Below are positions 57,819-64,000 of a DNA stretch of 64,000 nt, piece after piece. Below the pieces are notes generated by a model that saw only the letters and a program-made list of their open reading frames with translations, did not search any database and was not told the origin of the DNA. Numbering within the stretch: position 1 is the first letter of the stretch; each line of letters begins with the position of its first letter. A program made the position numbers and the translations under genes. Source of the stretch: Oscillospiraceae bacterium (GTDB lineage Bacteria > Bacillota > Clostridia > Oscillospirales > CAG-272); assembly GCA_015063805.1 (NCBI GenBank), contig SVTK01000009.1:1-64000 (forward strand), in the 5' to 3' direction.

Positions 57819-59915
57819 TCAAATGCTGAACATCAGATCGGCATAGGTGGGATAAGGCCAGTATTCCTCCGAGGTTATCGGTTCCATGGCATCCACAGTA
57901 GCCCGAAGCTCTGTCATGGCGAAAAGGACAAGATCCCGGTAATCCTGCGCCGTCTGCAGAGCATCTCCGCCCCTGGCCTTGACCTCAGCGAGAGCTGCCT
58001 CCAGGCGGTCCACCTGGGCATAGGCCAGATCGGTCAGGTCTGACAGCTTCTCAAACAGCTCGCTCTCATAGCGGCAGGCCATAGTGGGCACCACCGCACG
58101 CTTGGCAGAGATGGCGGAAGCCAGAGATGCGGCGAAATCGGACACCGCGGGAAGGATATCCCGCTTCACCATATCCGCGAAGGTCAGCGCCTCGATGTTC
58201 ACCGTCTTGGCGTAGGTCTCCAGCAGGATCTCCAGACGGGAGTGCATCTCAGTCTCGGTGAAAACGTGGTGACGGGTGAAGAGCTCCACATTTTTGGGAT
58301 CCACAAAGTGGGGCAGTGCATCGGGGGTAGAGCGGTAGTTGCACAGGCCGCGGCGGGCGGCTTCCTCCTGCCAGGCCTCGGCATAGCCGTCCCCGTTGAA
58401 GATGATGCGCTTGTGGGCCTTGATGGTGCGGCGGATCAGCGCGTTGAGGGCGGCGGTAAAGTCCTCTGCCCCCTCCAGCTCATCGGCGAACTGCTGCAGG
58501 GTATCGGCCACTGCGGTGTTAAGCACAATGTTGGACTCGGCGGTGGAAATGGATGCCCCCAGCATACGGAACTCGAACTTGTTGCCGGTGAAGGCAAAGG
58601 GCGAGGTACGGTTGCGGTCGGTGGTATCCTTGGGGATGGGGGGAAGCACATGGACGCCGATATTCATCTTGATTCGCCCGGTGCCGTTGTAAACCTCCCC
58701 GCTTTCCAGGGCTTCAAGGATGGCGGTGAGCTCATCGCCGAGGAACATGGAGACGATGGCGGGGGGAGCCTCGTGAGCACCCAGGCGGTGATCGTTGCCG
58801 GCAGTGGCAACCGAGATGCGAAGCAGATCCTGATGCTCATCCACCGCCTTCATCACAGCGCAGAGGAAGAGAAGGAACTGGGCGTTTTCGTAGGGCGTCT
58901 TACCGGGGGCAAGCAGATTGACTCCAGTGTCAGTAGACAGGGACCAGTTGTTGTGCTTACCCGAGCCGTTAACCCCGGCGAAGGGCTTCTCGTGGAGCAA
59001 GCACACCAGATTATGCCGCAGGGCCACGTTCTTCATGACCTCCATGGTCAGCTGGTTCTGGTCCACGGCAAGATTTGCGGTGGTGAAGATGGGGGCCATC
59101 TCATGCTGTGCGGGGGCGGCCTCGTTGTGCTTGGTCTTGGAAAGGATGCCCAGCTTCCAAAGTTCCTCGTCCAGTTCCTTCATGAAGGCGGCAATGCGGG
59201 GCTTGATGGCACCGAAATAGTGGTCGTCCATCTCCTGTCCCTTGGGAGGACGGGCACCGAAGAGGGTGCGGCCGCAGAAGATCAGATCCCGGCGGGACTC
59301 GTAGAGGGCCTTATCCACCAAAAAATATTCCTGCTCGGGGCCCACGGTGGTGACCACCCGGCGGACACCGGTATTGCCGAAGAGATTCAGCACCCGAAGA
59401 GCCTGCTCACCTACCGCCTCGATAGAGCGAAGCAGGGGGGTCTTCTTATCCAGCACCTCGCCGCCGTAGGCGCAGAACACACAGGGAATGCAAAGGCTTC
59501 CGTCCTTGATGAAGGCATAGGAAGTGGGGTCCCAGGCGGTATAGCCCCGGGCCTCAAAGGTGGAGCGCAGACCGCCCGAGGGGAAGGAGGAGGCATCAGG
59601 TTCGCCCTTGATGAGCTCCTTGCCCGAGAATTCCATGATAACCCGTCCGTCCGAGGTGGGGGAGATGAAGCTGTCGTGCTTCTCGGCGGTGATCCCCGTC
59701 ATGGGCTGGAACCAGTGGGTATAGTGGGTCGCCCCCTTCTCCAGCGCCCAATCCTTCATGGCGGCGGCTACGCTGTTGGCCACCGCAGGGTCAAGCTGAT
59801 TCCCCGACTCAATGGTTTTGTGCAGGGACTTATAGATATCCTTGGGCAGGCGTTCGCGCATGACCTCGTCATTGAACACCAGACTGCCGAAAATTTCGGG
59901 AACCCTCTTTGCCAT
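57819..59915 (-). CDS. glnN: Glutamine synthetase type III
   Basis: The 698-residue length and start ([20 protein letters not shown]) are those of GSIII, much longer than GSI or [36 protein letters not shown] (metal-binding Glu) and [20 protein letters not shown] (the ATP/glutamate site) are conserved. It makes glutamine from glutamate, ammonia and ATP as a large cytoplasmic oligomer. AGAAAGGTTG precedes the ATG, directly behind a GC-rich hairpin. It ends at a strong terminator and begins next to a phage-type module. Confidence 0.95.
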   Translation of the reverse strand: MAKRVPEIFGSLVFNDEVMRERLPKDIYKSLHKTIESGNQLDPAVANSVAAAMKDWALEKGATHYTHWFQPMTGITAEKHDSFISPTSDGRVIMEFSGKELIKGEPDASSFPSGGLRSTFEARGYTAWDPTSYAFIKDGSLCIPCVFCAYGGEVLDKKTPLLRSIEAVGEQALRVLNLFGNTGVRRVVTTVGPEQEYFLVDKALYESRRDLIFCGRTLFGARPPKGQEMDDHYFGAIKPRIAAFMKELDEELWKLGILSKTKHNEAAPAQHEMAPIFTTANLAVDQNQLTMEVMKNVALRHNLVCLLHEKPFAGVNGSGKHNNWSLSTDTGVNLLAPGKTPYENAQFLLFLCAVMKAVDEHQDLLRISVATAGNDHRLGAHEAPPAIVSMFLGDELTAILEALESGEVYNGTGRIKMNIGVHVLPPIPKDTTDRNRTSPFAFTGNKFEFRMLGASISTAESNIVLNTAVADTLQQFADELEGAEDFTAALNALIRRTIKAHKRIIFNGDGYAEAWQEEAARRGLCNYRSTPDALPHFVDPKNVELFTRHHVFTETEMHSRLEILLETYAKTVNIEALTFADMVKRDILPAVSDFAASLASAISAKRAVVPTMACRYESELFEKLSDLTDLAYAQVDRLEAALAEVKARGGDALQTAQDYRDLVLFAMTELRATVDAMEPITSEEYWPYPTYADLMFSI

Positions 59916-59930
59916 AGATACAACCTTTCT

Positions 59931-59999
59931 GCGCGGCAGACCGCGCCATGCAAAATGCGCAAAAGCAGCTTCCCCGCAGGCGGAAGACGCTTCCTCCGC
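59931..59999 (-). promoter_or_regulatory. Structured 5' leader of glnN
   Basis: The leader of about 95 nt carries two hairpins on the complement: GCGGAGGA with TCTTCCGC (59980-59999) and GCGCGG-TCTG-CCGCGC (59931-59946), the latter touching the ribosome-binding site. It may control translation; no known riboswitch was recognised. Confidence 0.45.
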
Positions 60000-60017
60000 A
60001 CACAGGGCGATTAGATT

Positions 60018-60046
60018 ATTATATCACATTTGCCGGCATTTTGCAA
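60018..60046 (-). promoter_or_regulatory. Promoter of glnN
   Basis: Complement: -35 TTGCAA (60041-60046), 17-nt spacer, -10 TATAAT (60018-60023). It begins 18 nt after the stop codon of the last phage-type gene. Confidence 0.8.
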
Positions 60047-60063
60047 GAGGGATAGCGCGGTTT

Positions 60064-60330
60064 TTATTCCGCCTTTGGATTTGTCCCCTTCTCTTCCCCG
60101 TTGACGCTCGGCAATCCCGTGCCGCCAAGGGAAGACGCAATCAGCCGCGCCACGTCCACAGCACCCTCACCGAAGATGTAGGCAATGGCCGCCGTCACGG
60201 CACACTTCAGCGCCGATACAATCTCCGGGGTCAGCTCCTCACCGAAGCAGGCGGCCACCAACGCCGCCGCACCCGCCAAAATCGCCGCCCACAGCTTCCG
60301 GGAACTCAGCTTTTCCTTGAACTTTTCCAT
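60064..60330 (-). CDS. Small holin-like membrane protein
   Basis: An 88-residue product with two membrane helices (about 14-30 and 43-57, separated by the short acidic linker FGEELTPEI) and a charged tail. The size, topology and place behind an endolysin gene fit a phage holin. It is the last gene of the leftward phage-type module; the glnN promoter follows at once. No family name can be given with confidence. Confidence 0.6.
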   Translation of the reverse strand: MEKFKEKLSSRKLWAAILAGAAALVAACFGEELTPEIVSALKCAVTAAIAYIFGEGAVDVARLIASSLGGTGLPSVNGEEKGTNPKAE

Positions 60331-60343
60331 CTATTTCTCCTCC

Positions 60344-60619
60344 TCAATAATCTCTCTTCAAATTCGATTTTGCGGCCGGCATAAATGTCGGTCGCAGATT
60401 GATGCCGTACTTGTTCACGTTCTCCACCGCAGACTTGGTACAGTAAGCGATCACCGTCCCAAGAATGGTGGTGATGGCCGTCTGGGACAGGCTCTCGGCG
60501 ATCTCGTACCGCCCGAGAAACGCCAGCCCGTAGGAGCACCACACCCACGCAATGGCGTTGATCAGCAAAATCAGCACCATCACCTTGGTAAAGCTGTCGA
60601 TGCGGGGCTTCTTCATCAC
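60344..60619 (-). CDS. Small membrane protein, holin-like
   Basis: A 91-residue product with helices at about residues 12-35 and 44-64 (SFTKVMVLILLINAIAWVWC, then SQTAITTILGTVIAYCTKSA). It overlaps the endolysin gene by 4 nt (ATGA). Two small membrane proteins next to a lysin suggest a holin pair, or holin plus antiholin. No family was recognised by motif. Confidence 0.6.
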   Translation of the reverse strand: MMKKPRIDSFTKVMVLILLINAIAWVWCSYGLAFLGRYEIAESLSQTAITTILGTVIAYCTKSAVENVNKYGINLRPTFMPAAKSNLKRDY

Positions 60620-61236
60620 GCACCGCCCCCCGTGATTGCCCGGTACAGGAATACCACCGCCATCTCACGGGTGCAGGGCTCACGCAGACGAAGGTTCCCG
60701 GTTTCATCCCCATACAGGATGCCGTTCCGCTTCGCCCATTCCACCGCTTCCCGCGCCCACTCGGCAGGCTCGTTGTCCTGCCGAACGTCCGGGATTTTGG
60801 CTACCTCCACATCCCCGATGCGGTTGGGTATGCCCAGGTATGCCGCAGGGTCAAGCACTACGTTTGCACTGCTCCGCACCTCAAAATGAAGGTGATCCCC
60901 CGTGCTGTACCCGGTGGATCCCATAATGCCAAGGACGTCCCCCGCACTCACCCGCTGGCCCGTGGTGACTCTGCGTTCTGCCATGTGGCAGTAGTAGATG
61001 TAGTTGCCGTCGTCCCCCAGCACGCAAACATAATTGCCCCATTGCCAGGTGGCGTTGGATTTGTCGGTCACCATCTGCGACACCGCCACCACACCGCCCA
61101 CGGCGGCACGGATGAGGTAATCCGCGCCCACAATGTCCAGCCCACCGTGCCGCTTCCGCTGTCCGCTGATGGGGTCGGTGCGCATCCCGTAGGCCGAGGT
61201 GATGCGCATCTCTCCGTCAAAGGGTAGTCTTGCCAT
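60616..61236 (-). CDS. M23-family endopeptidase (phage endolysin) with SLH-like tail
   Basis: The start is ATG 61236, 7 nt after GGAGG. Residues 10-135 form an M23 metallopeptidase: HGGLDIVGAD gives the HxxxD zinc ligands and GDHLHFEV the HxH motif; TSAYGMRTDPISGQRKRHGG is typical. Residues 145-206 resemble an S-layer-homology segment (EWAREAVEWAKRNGILYGDE, EPCTREMAVVFLYRA), which would bind cell-wall polymer. The enzyme should cut peptidoglycan cross-links for host lysis. Confidence 0.85.
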   Translation of the reverse strand: MARLPFDGEMRITSAYGMRTDPISGQRKRHGGLDIVGADYLIRAAVGGVVAVSQMVTDKSNATWQWGNYVCVLGDDGNYIYYCHMAERRVTTGQRVSAGDVLGIMGSTGYSTGDHLHFEVRSSANVVLDPAAYLGIPNRIGDVEVAKIPDVRQDNEPAEWAREAVEWAKRNGILYGDETGNLRLREPCTREMAVVFLYRAITGGGA

Positions 61237-61238
61237 GC

Positions 61239-61484
61239 TCACTCCTCCTTTGTCTTCTTCCAGTCCTCCAGGTGAATGATCCGCCGCTCGTGCTCATCGA
61301 TCTCCTCCCCGTGCTTGTCCACTCTGCGCTTCAGCTCTCCGTGCACCGCGTCACTGTTTCGCCGGAACTCATTCAGGGTAGTCTCCAGCTTGGTCATGGC
61401 CGCGGTGTTCTTGGAGATCACCGTGCAGAAGGTGATCAGAAACCCGGCAAGCGAGATCAATCCCGCCACAATCTCCCAGGTCAC
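61239..61484 (-). CDS. XhlA-like protein with membrane helix and coiled coil
   Basis: The 81-residue product has an N-terminal membrane helix (residues 4-24) followed by a coiled-coil (KNTAAMTKLETTLNEFRRNS, LKRRVDKHGEEIDEHERRII). This layout is that of haemolysin XhlA-like proteins beside phage lysis genes, although the helix order is reversed compared with PBSX XhlA. It lies 2 nt before the endolysin start. Confidence 0.6.
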   Translation of the reverse strand: MTWEIVAGLISLAGFLITFCTVISKNTAAMTKLETTLNEFRRNSDAVHGELKRRVDKHGEEIDEHERRIIHLEDWKKTKEE

Positions 61485-61717
61485 GCCGTCACCTCCTCCA
61501 CGTAAAGCCCCACAAGGTCACGCAGGGGCACATACACGGGGGTGCCCGTATCACGGGTGCACTCAACGTTCTCGGTGTAATCCCTGTCACACTCAAGCGC
61601 CATGCCGCTCACATCGGGAATGGGATCATCCCCCTCCACCGCCCCAAATTCGCTCTCGCTGACCTCCACAAAGCCACGGGGCTGTGTTCTGTCTGCGAGG
61701 TAATCATGCTTGCTCAT
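61481..61717 (-). CDS. Small phage-associated protein of unknown function
   Basis: Start ATG 61717 follows AAAGGAG. The 78-residue, acidic product (SKHDYLADRTQPRGFVEVSE, TPVYVPLRDLVGLYVEEVTA) is not recognised. It overlaps the XhlA-like gene by 4 nt and follows the tail-fibre genes, so it belongs to the same transcription unit. Confidence 0.55.
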   Translation of the reverse strand: MSKHDYLADRTQPRGFVEVSESEFGAVEGDDPIPDVSGMALECDRDYTENVECTRDTGTPVYVPLRDLVGLYVEEVTA

Positions 61718-61740
61718 GTGTTGCTCCTTTCTGCCGCAAA

Positions 61741-62499
61741 TCAAATGGTAAAGCTTGCATTCTCACCCGCCGCTGTCACACGGACGAGAAAGCACATACC
61801 GGTACCGTTATAGCCGAAATATACTCCATCTCCCATCATTTCCGTGCCGTCCGTGGTCATCTGCATCATGGTATTATCGCTGACAAAGAAAGCGAAGCAA
61901 GTTCCACTGGCGATTGGCCGCGTCAATGATTTCGCGCCGATCCCTGTTTCGGTTACTGCGTTCAACGTTCCATCCTCCGACACCGTGGTATAGTAGATGG
62001 TGGATATTTCGTTATTGTCAGTGGTTGTCACCGTCACCGTCACCTGGACATTGCCCACGCTGCTGCCGCCCTGGTGTGTTCCCGTCACACCGAAAATGCT
62101 CACCCCTTTGGCGATGTTTTCCGCTTTGAGATTGGCATCTCCCTTGACCGTCACCGCGCCTGTGGTGTATCTTCCGCTTGCCACAGCGGTTTGGTTGCTG
62201 GTGGTAGGCGTGACGGTTTTCGCCGCCTGGACGGACAGCTGCTTGGTGGCAGATTTTGTCCCTGCGGCAACGGTTCCCGCGCTTTGTGTTGCCGACGCCG
62301 TGATCTTTCCCGCAGAGGACACCGTGATGGTCGGCGTTGCCTGGACAACATCGGGCGCACGGGACGGCATACTGCTGATGACGGAGGGCAAATCATCAAG
62401 ACGCTCCTCGCCGCTCAGGGTCGCCCCCTTTGCGGAGAGCGCATCAATGATGCCACCCTTCGCTTCCGCCAGACGATCAATTTCTGCTTTGATGCTCAT
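61741..62499 (-). CDS. Tail-fibre-like protein, repeat-rich
   Basis: The 252-residue product has a helical start (residues 1-40) and then low-complexity beta repeats rich in Thr, Ser, Ala and Val (STKS-like AGTKSATKQLSVQAAKTVTP, QTAVASGRYTTGAVTVKGDA). The segment NIAKGVSIFGVTGTHQGGSS recurs in prophage tail-fibre proteins of gut Clostridia. The C-terminal 100 residues are globular and may bind the receptor. It ends 23 nt before the next gene. Confidence 0.7.
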   Translation of the reverse strand: MSIKAEIDRLAEAKGGIIDALSAKGATLSGEERLDDLPSVISSMPSRAPDVVQATPTITVSSAGKITASATQSAGTVAAGTKSATKQLSVQAAKTVTPTTSNQTAVASGRYTTGAVTVKGDANLKAENIAKGVSIFGVTGTHQGGSSVGNVQVTVTVTTTDNNEISTIYYTTVSEDGTLNAVTETGIGAKSLTRPIASGTCFAFFVSDNTMMQMTTDGTEMMGDGVYFGYNGTGMCFLVRVTAAGENASFTI

Positions 62500-62511
62500 A
62501 CAAGCACCCCC

Positions 62512-63090
62512 TTAAATCGCCGCCAGGGCATCTTCGATGTCGTTCGTGAGCGTCACCGTACCGCCGGCGGTATATCCTGCGGGGATTGAAGCGCTTGTGC
62601 TGTTCAGCCCATCGATGGTTCTGCTGATTGTGCCATGGTTGGGCATCGTGCCGGCGGTCATCGCGCCGTTTGACAGAACGATAATTTTGCCGGTCAGCAC
62701 ATCTCCTGCCGCCGCCGTAACACCCGATACATCCTGGTATGCGTCGGGAATGGCGTTCACCGTCACATCCGACAGACCGTAGTACCCGCCATCCGGGGTA
62801 ATGCTCTGCTGTTTCTTGGTAGGTGTCGCCGTTTTGGACTGCAGATTATAGCTGCCGCCGCCCGACACACCCGAAACCGTTCCCGAGCCGTTGTGATAGC
62901 CCGCCGGAATGGTGTAGGTCTCGCCTTCCTTTACCGTGGCACTGATGGCTCCCCGGTTGATCAGATTTTCAATGGCCTCCGCCAACACCTCCAGCTTGTC
63001 GGTGCTGTTTGCCATGCCCAGCTCCACCAGCTTGGCGCGAATGGTATTTCTGCTCAGCTCAATTTTGCTGATTTCGGTTGCAATACTCAT
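62512..63090 (-). CDS. Tail-fibre-like protein
   Basis: A 192-residue relative of the next gene product: helical N-terminus (ISKIELSRNTIRAKLVELGM, NSTDKLEVLAEAIENLINRG), then repeats TYTIPAGYHNGSGTVSG and ASIPAGYTAGGTVTL flanking NLQSKTATPTKKQQSITPDG. The IPAGYHNGSGTVSG motif is frequent in tail and baseplate proteins of gut phages. It is 12 nt before the next fibre gene. Confidence 0.7.
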   Translation of the reverse strand: MSIATEISKIELSRNTIRAKLVELGMANSTDKLEVLAEAIENLINRGAISATVKEGETYTIPAGYHNGSGTVSGVSGGGSYNLQSKTATPTKKQQSITPDGGYYGLSDVTVNAIPDAYQDVSGVTAAAGDVLTGKIIVLSNGAMTAGTMPNHGTISRTIDGLNSTSASIPAGYTAGGTVTLTNDIEDALAAI

Positions 63091-63108
63091 GGTTTACTCC
63101 TCCTTTTG

Positions 63109-63828
63109 TTAAATCATCCCCAGCAGCAATTCGATGTTGCCCACGGTGGCATAGACCGCCGCCGCCGTAATGGGGCGGGTATTGTCGCCTTCCACCGTAT
63201 CTGCCGTATCCACCGACAGCCGTCCTTCGCCGTCAATCTTGAGATTGTCCCCGACCTTAGCGATACCCGCCGTGGTTTCGGTCATCATGGGGACATTGCC
63301 CTCTCCGCCACCCGACACCATCTCGGTGGGCTCTACCACGCCGTCCGACCCGACTGCGAGGACCTTGCCCGCCTCGGACACCGGCCAGACTGCATCCAGC
63401 CTGCTGCCGTAGGCCGCCAACAGCTCGGCGTAAATATCTGCCGCAGGCGGGGCGGGCGTCTCCCCCCGCACATAGCAGGACGGCGTGATCAGAACCGCCG
63501 TATAGCCCGTGGTCAGGCGGTAAGCACTGCCGCCCGGATCGAGCCCCAAAAGCCCTACCAGCACATATACACTTCCGCCGCCATCAGGCGCACGCAAAAG
63601 CTCGGCAGGGAAAGCACAGCACAGCGTCTCATCCAGGGGAACAGTGAAGGGTCTGCCCCCCCTGCCCTTCCGGCGGAATACCGCCAGCAGCTGCAGATTC
63701 TCCCACGCCGCATCCACGGTGAATTTCGCGAAAAGATACTGCTGCGTATCTCCCCGCGGCATGGGCTCAGGGCAGAAGCAATCGATCTCCTGTCCCTCTA
63801 CGGTAAAGTGAATTGTGCGTTTATCCAT
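63109..63828 (-). CDS. Baseplate/tail-like protein (BppU-type N-terminus)
   Basis: The 239-residue product starts KRTIHFTVEGQEIDCFCPEP with a QQYLFAKFTVDAAWENLQLL segment, similar in layout to baseplate upper proteins that hold a fibre. Residues 185-230 (TTAGIAKVGDNLKIDGEGRL) form the repeat that precedes fibre shafts. Assignment rests on context and segment resemblance. AGGAG-like sequence before the ATG is poor; the start lies inside the preceding small frame. Confidence 0.6.
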   Translation of the reverse strand: MDKRTIHFTVEGQEIDCFCPEPMPRGDTQQYLFAKFTVDAAWENLQLLAVFRRKGRGGRPFTVPLDETLCCAFPAELLRAPDGGGSVYVLVGLLGLDPGGSAYRLTTGYTAVLITPSCYVRGETPAPPAADIYAELLAAYGSRLDAVWPVSEAGKVLAVGSDGVVEPTEMVSGGGEGNVPMMTETTAGIAKVGDNLKIDGEGRLSVDTADTVEGDNTRPITAAAVYATVGNIELLLGMI

Positions 63829-64000
63829 TACGGCACCCCTCCATGCCCACTCTTCCGGGCTGATTCGTTTTTCCTTTCATGATCATCTCTCCTTTTTGCA
63901 AGTTCGACCGCTGCCCCGACAGCCCGGCCGCTGTGATCCATCCCCGCCCCCCGGCTTCCCGGGGCCTGCACAGCAAGGGATCCCCGATCACGGGTCTATC
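63821..64000 (-). CDS. Open frame at the right edge (partial, doubtful)
   Basis: One complement frame is open from the window edge to a TAA at 63821-63823. Within it, ATG 63880 with AAAAAGGAG 8 nt upstream would give a 19-residue peptide (MKGKTNQPGRVGMEGCRNG) overlapping the start of the baseplate-like gene. It could instead be the end of an upstream tail gene. The sequence cannot decide. Confidence 0.3.
   Translation of the reverse strand, partial: DRPVIGDPLLCRPREAGGRGWITAAGLSGQRSNLQKGEMIMKGKTNQPGRVGMEGCRNG

Overview
The window looks like a chromosomal stretch of a fairly GC-rich member of the Clostridia (Bacillota), probably a gut-type anaerobe of the Oscillospirales kind. The evidence is strong AGGAGG-type ribosome-binding sites, many TTGNNN-17 nt-TATAAT promoters, a type III glutamine synthetase, small XRE regulators with membrane or zinc-ribbon tails, a Y-family polymerase/YolD pair and MITE-like intergenic elements. 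The taxon is an inference; there is no rRNA or tRNA in the window. Gene density is high and most genes sit in tight, often overlapping operons.

Layout. 1-6.7 kb is visibly AT-richer: a cut XRE regulator, a GNAT acetyltransferase with its own leader, and a leftward operon of MarR regulator, heterodimeric ABC exporter, alpha/beta hydrolase and a NifX-like metal-binding protein. 6.8-11.5 kb is a leftward seven-gene operon (NUDIX, DUF1295-type membrane enzyme, stand-alone TipAS domain, SDR, GNAT, peptide-deformylase-like protein, ferredoxin-type aldo/keto reductase). 11.6-13.3 kb holds a YdcF-type protein and a second copy of the GNAT gene together with its promoter and leader. 13.4-15.8 kb is a glycosyltransferase/PlsC/CrtO-like acyltransferase cassette. 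15.9-22.6 kb holds an XRE membrane regulator, an FAD-Rieske oxidoreductase, an ECF sigma/anti-sigma pair, pyroglutamyl peptidase and a membrane-anchored 5'-nucleotidase. 22.6-25.8 kb is a leftward operon (UPF0316, GNAT, radical SAM, unknown small protein, nitroreductase, MGMT-like). 25.8-36.9 kb holds a LarA homologue, Y-family polymerase plus YolD, regulators, hydrolases, an unassigned large protein, Bcp peroxiredoxin, a 150-bp MITE, a cyclase, a Crp/Fnr regulator and thioredoxin.

37.2-43.6 kb is a 2-oxoacid dehydrogenase operon (E2, E3, fused E1 alpha-beta) followed by lipoate-protein ligase. 43.6-48.9 kb is a rightward operon for nucleotide and deoxynucleoside turnover (tdk, deoC, dgt, two DHH phosphoesterases, surE). 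Converging on it from the right, 56.8-49.1 kb is a leftward operon joining a Ugp/Msm-type ABC importer to two surface lipoproteins, one with a nuclease (SNase) domain and one with repeated OB-like domains. Together with the 5'-nucleotidase at 20.7 kb this suggests uptake of extracellular nucleic acid, which is the best candidate in the window for an undescribed functional system.

56.9-60.0 kb carries an RDD membrane protein and glnN. 60.06-64.0 kb is the distal end of a leftward phage-type module (baseplate-like protein, two tail-fibre-like proteins, small proteins, XhlA-like protein, M23 endolysin, two holin-like proteins) that abuts the glnN promoter with no clear terminator. A second candidate novelty is the duplicated 5' leader of the two GNAT genes: both copies keep the promoter, an 11-codon leader ORF whose stop codon directly precedes a stem-loop, and the loop sequence. 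No CRISPR array, IS element, rRNA or tRNA was recognised.
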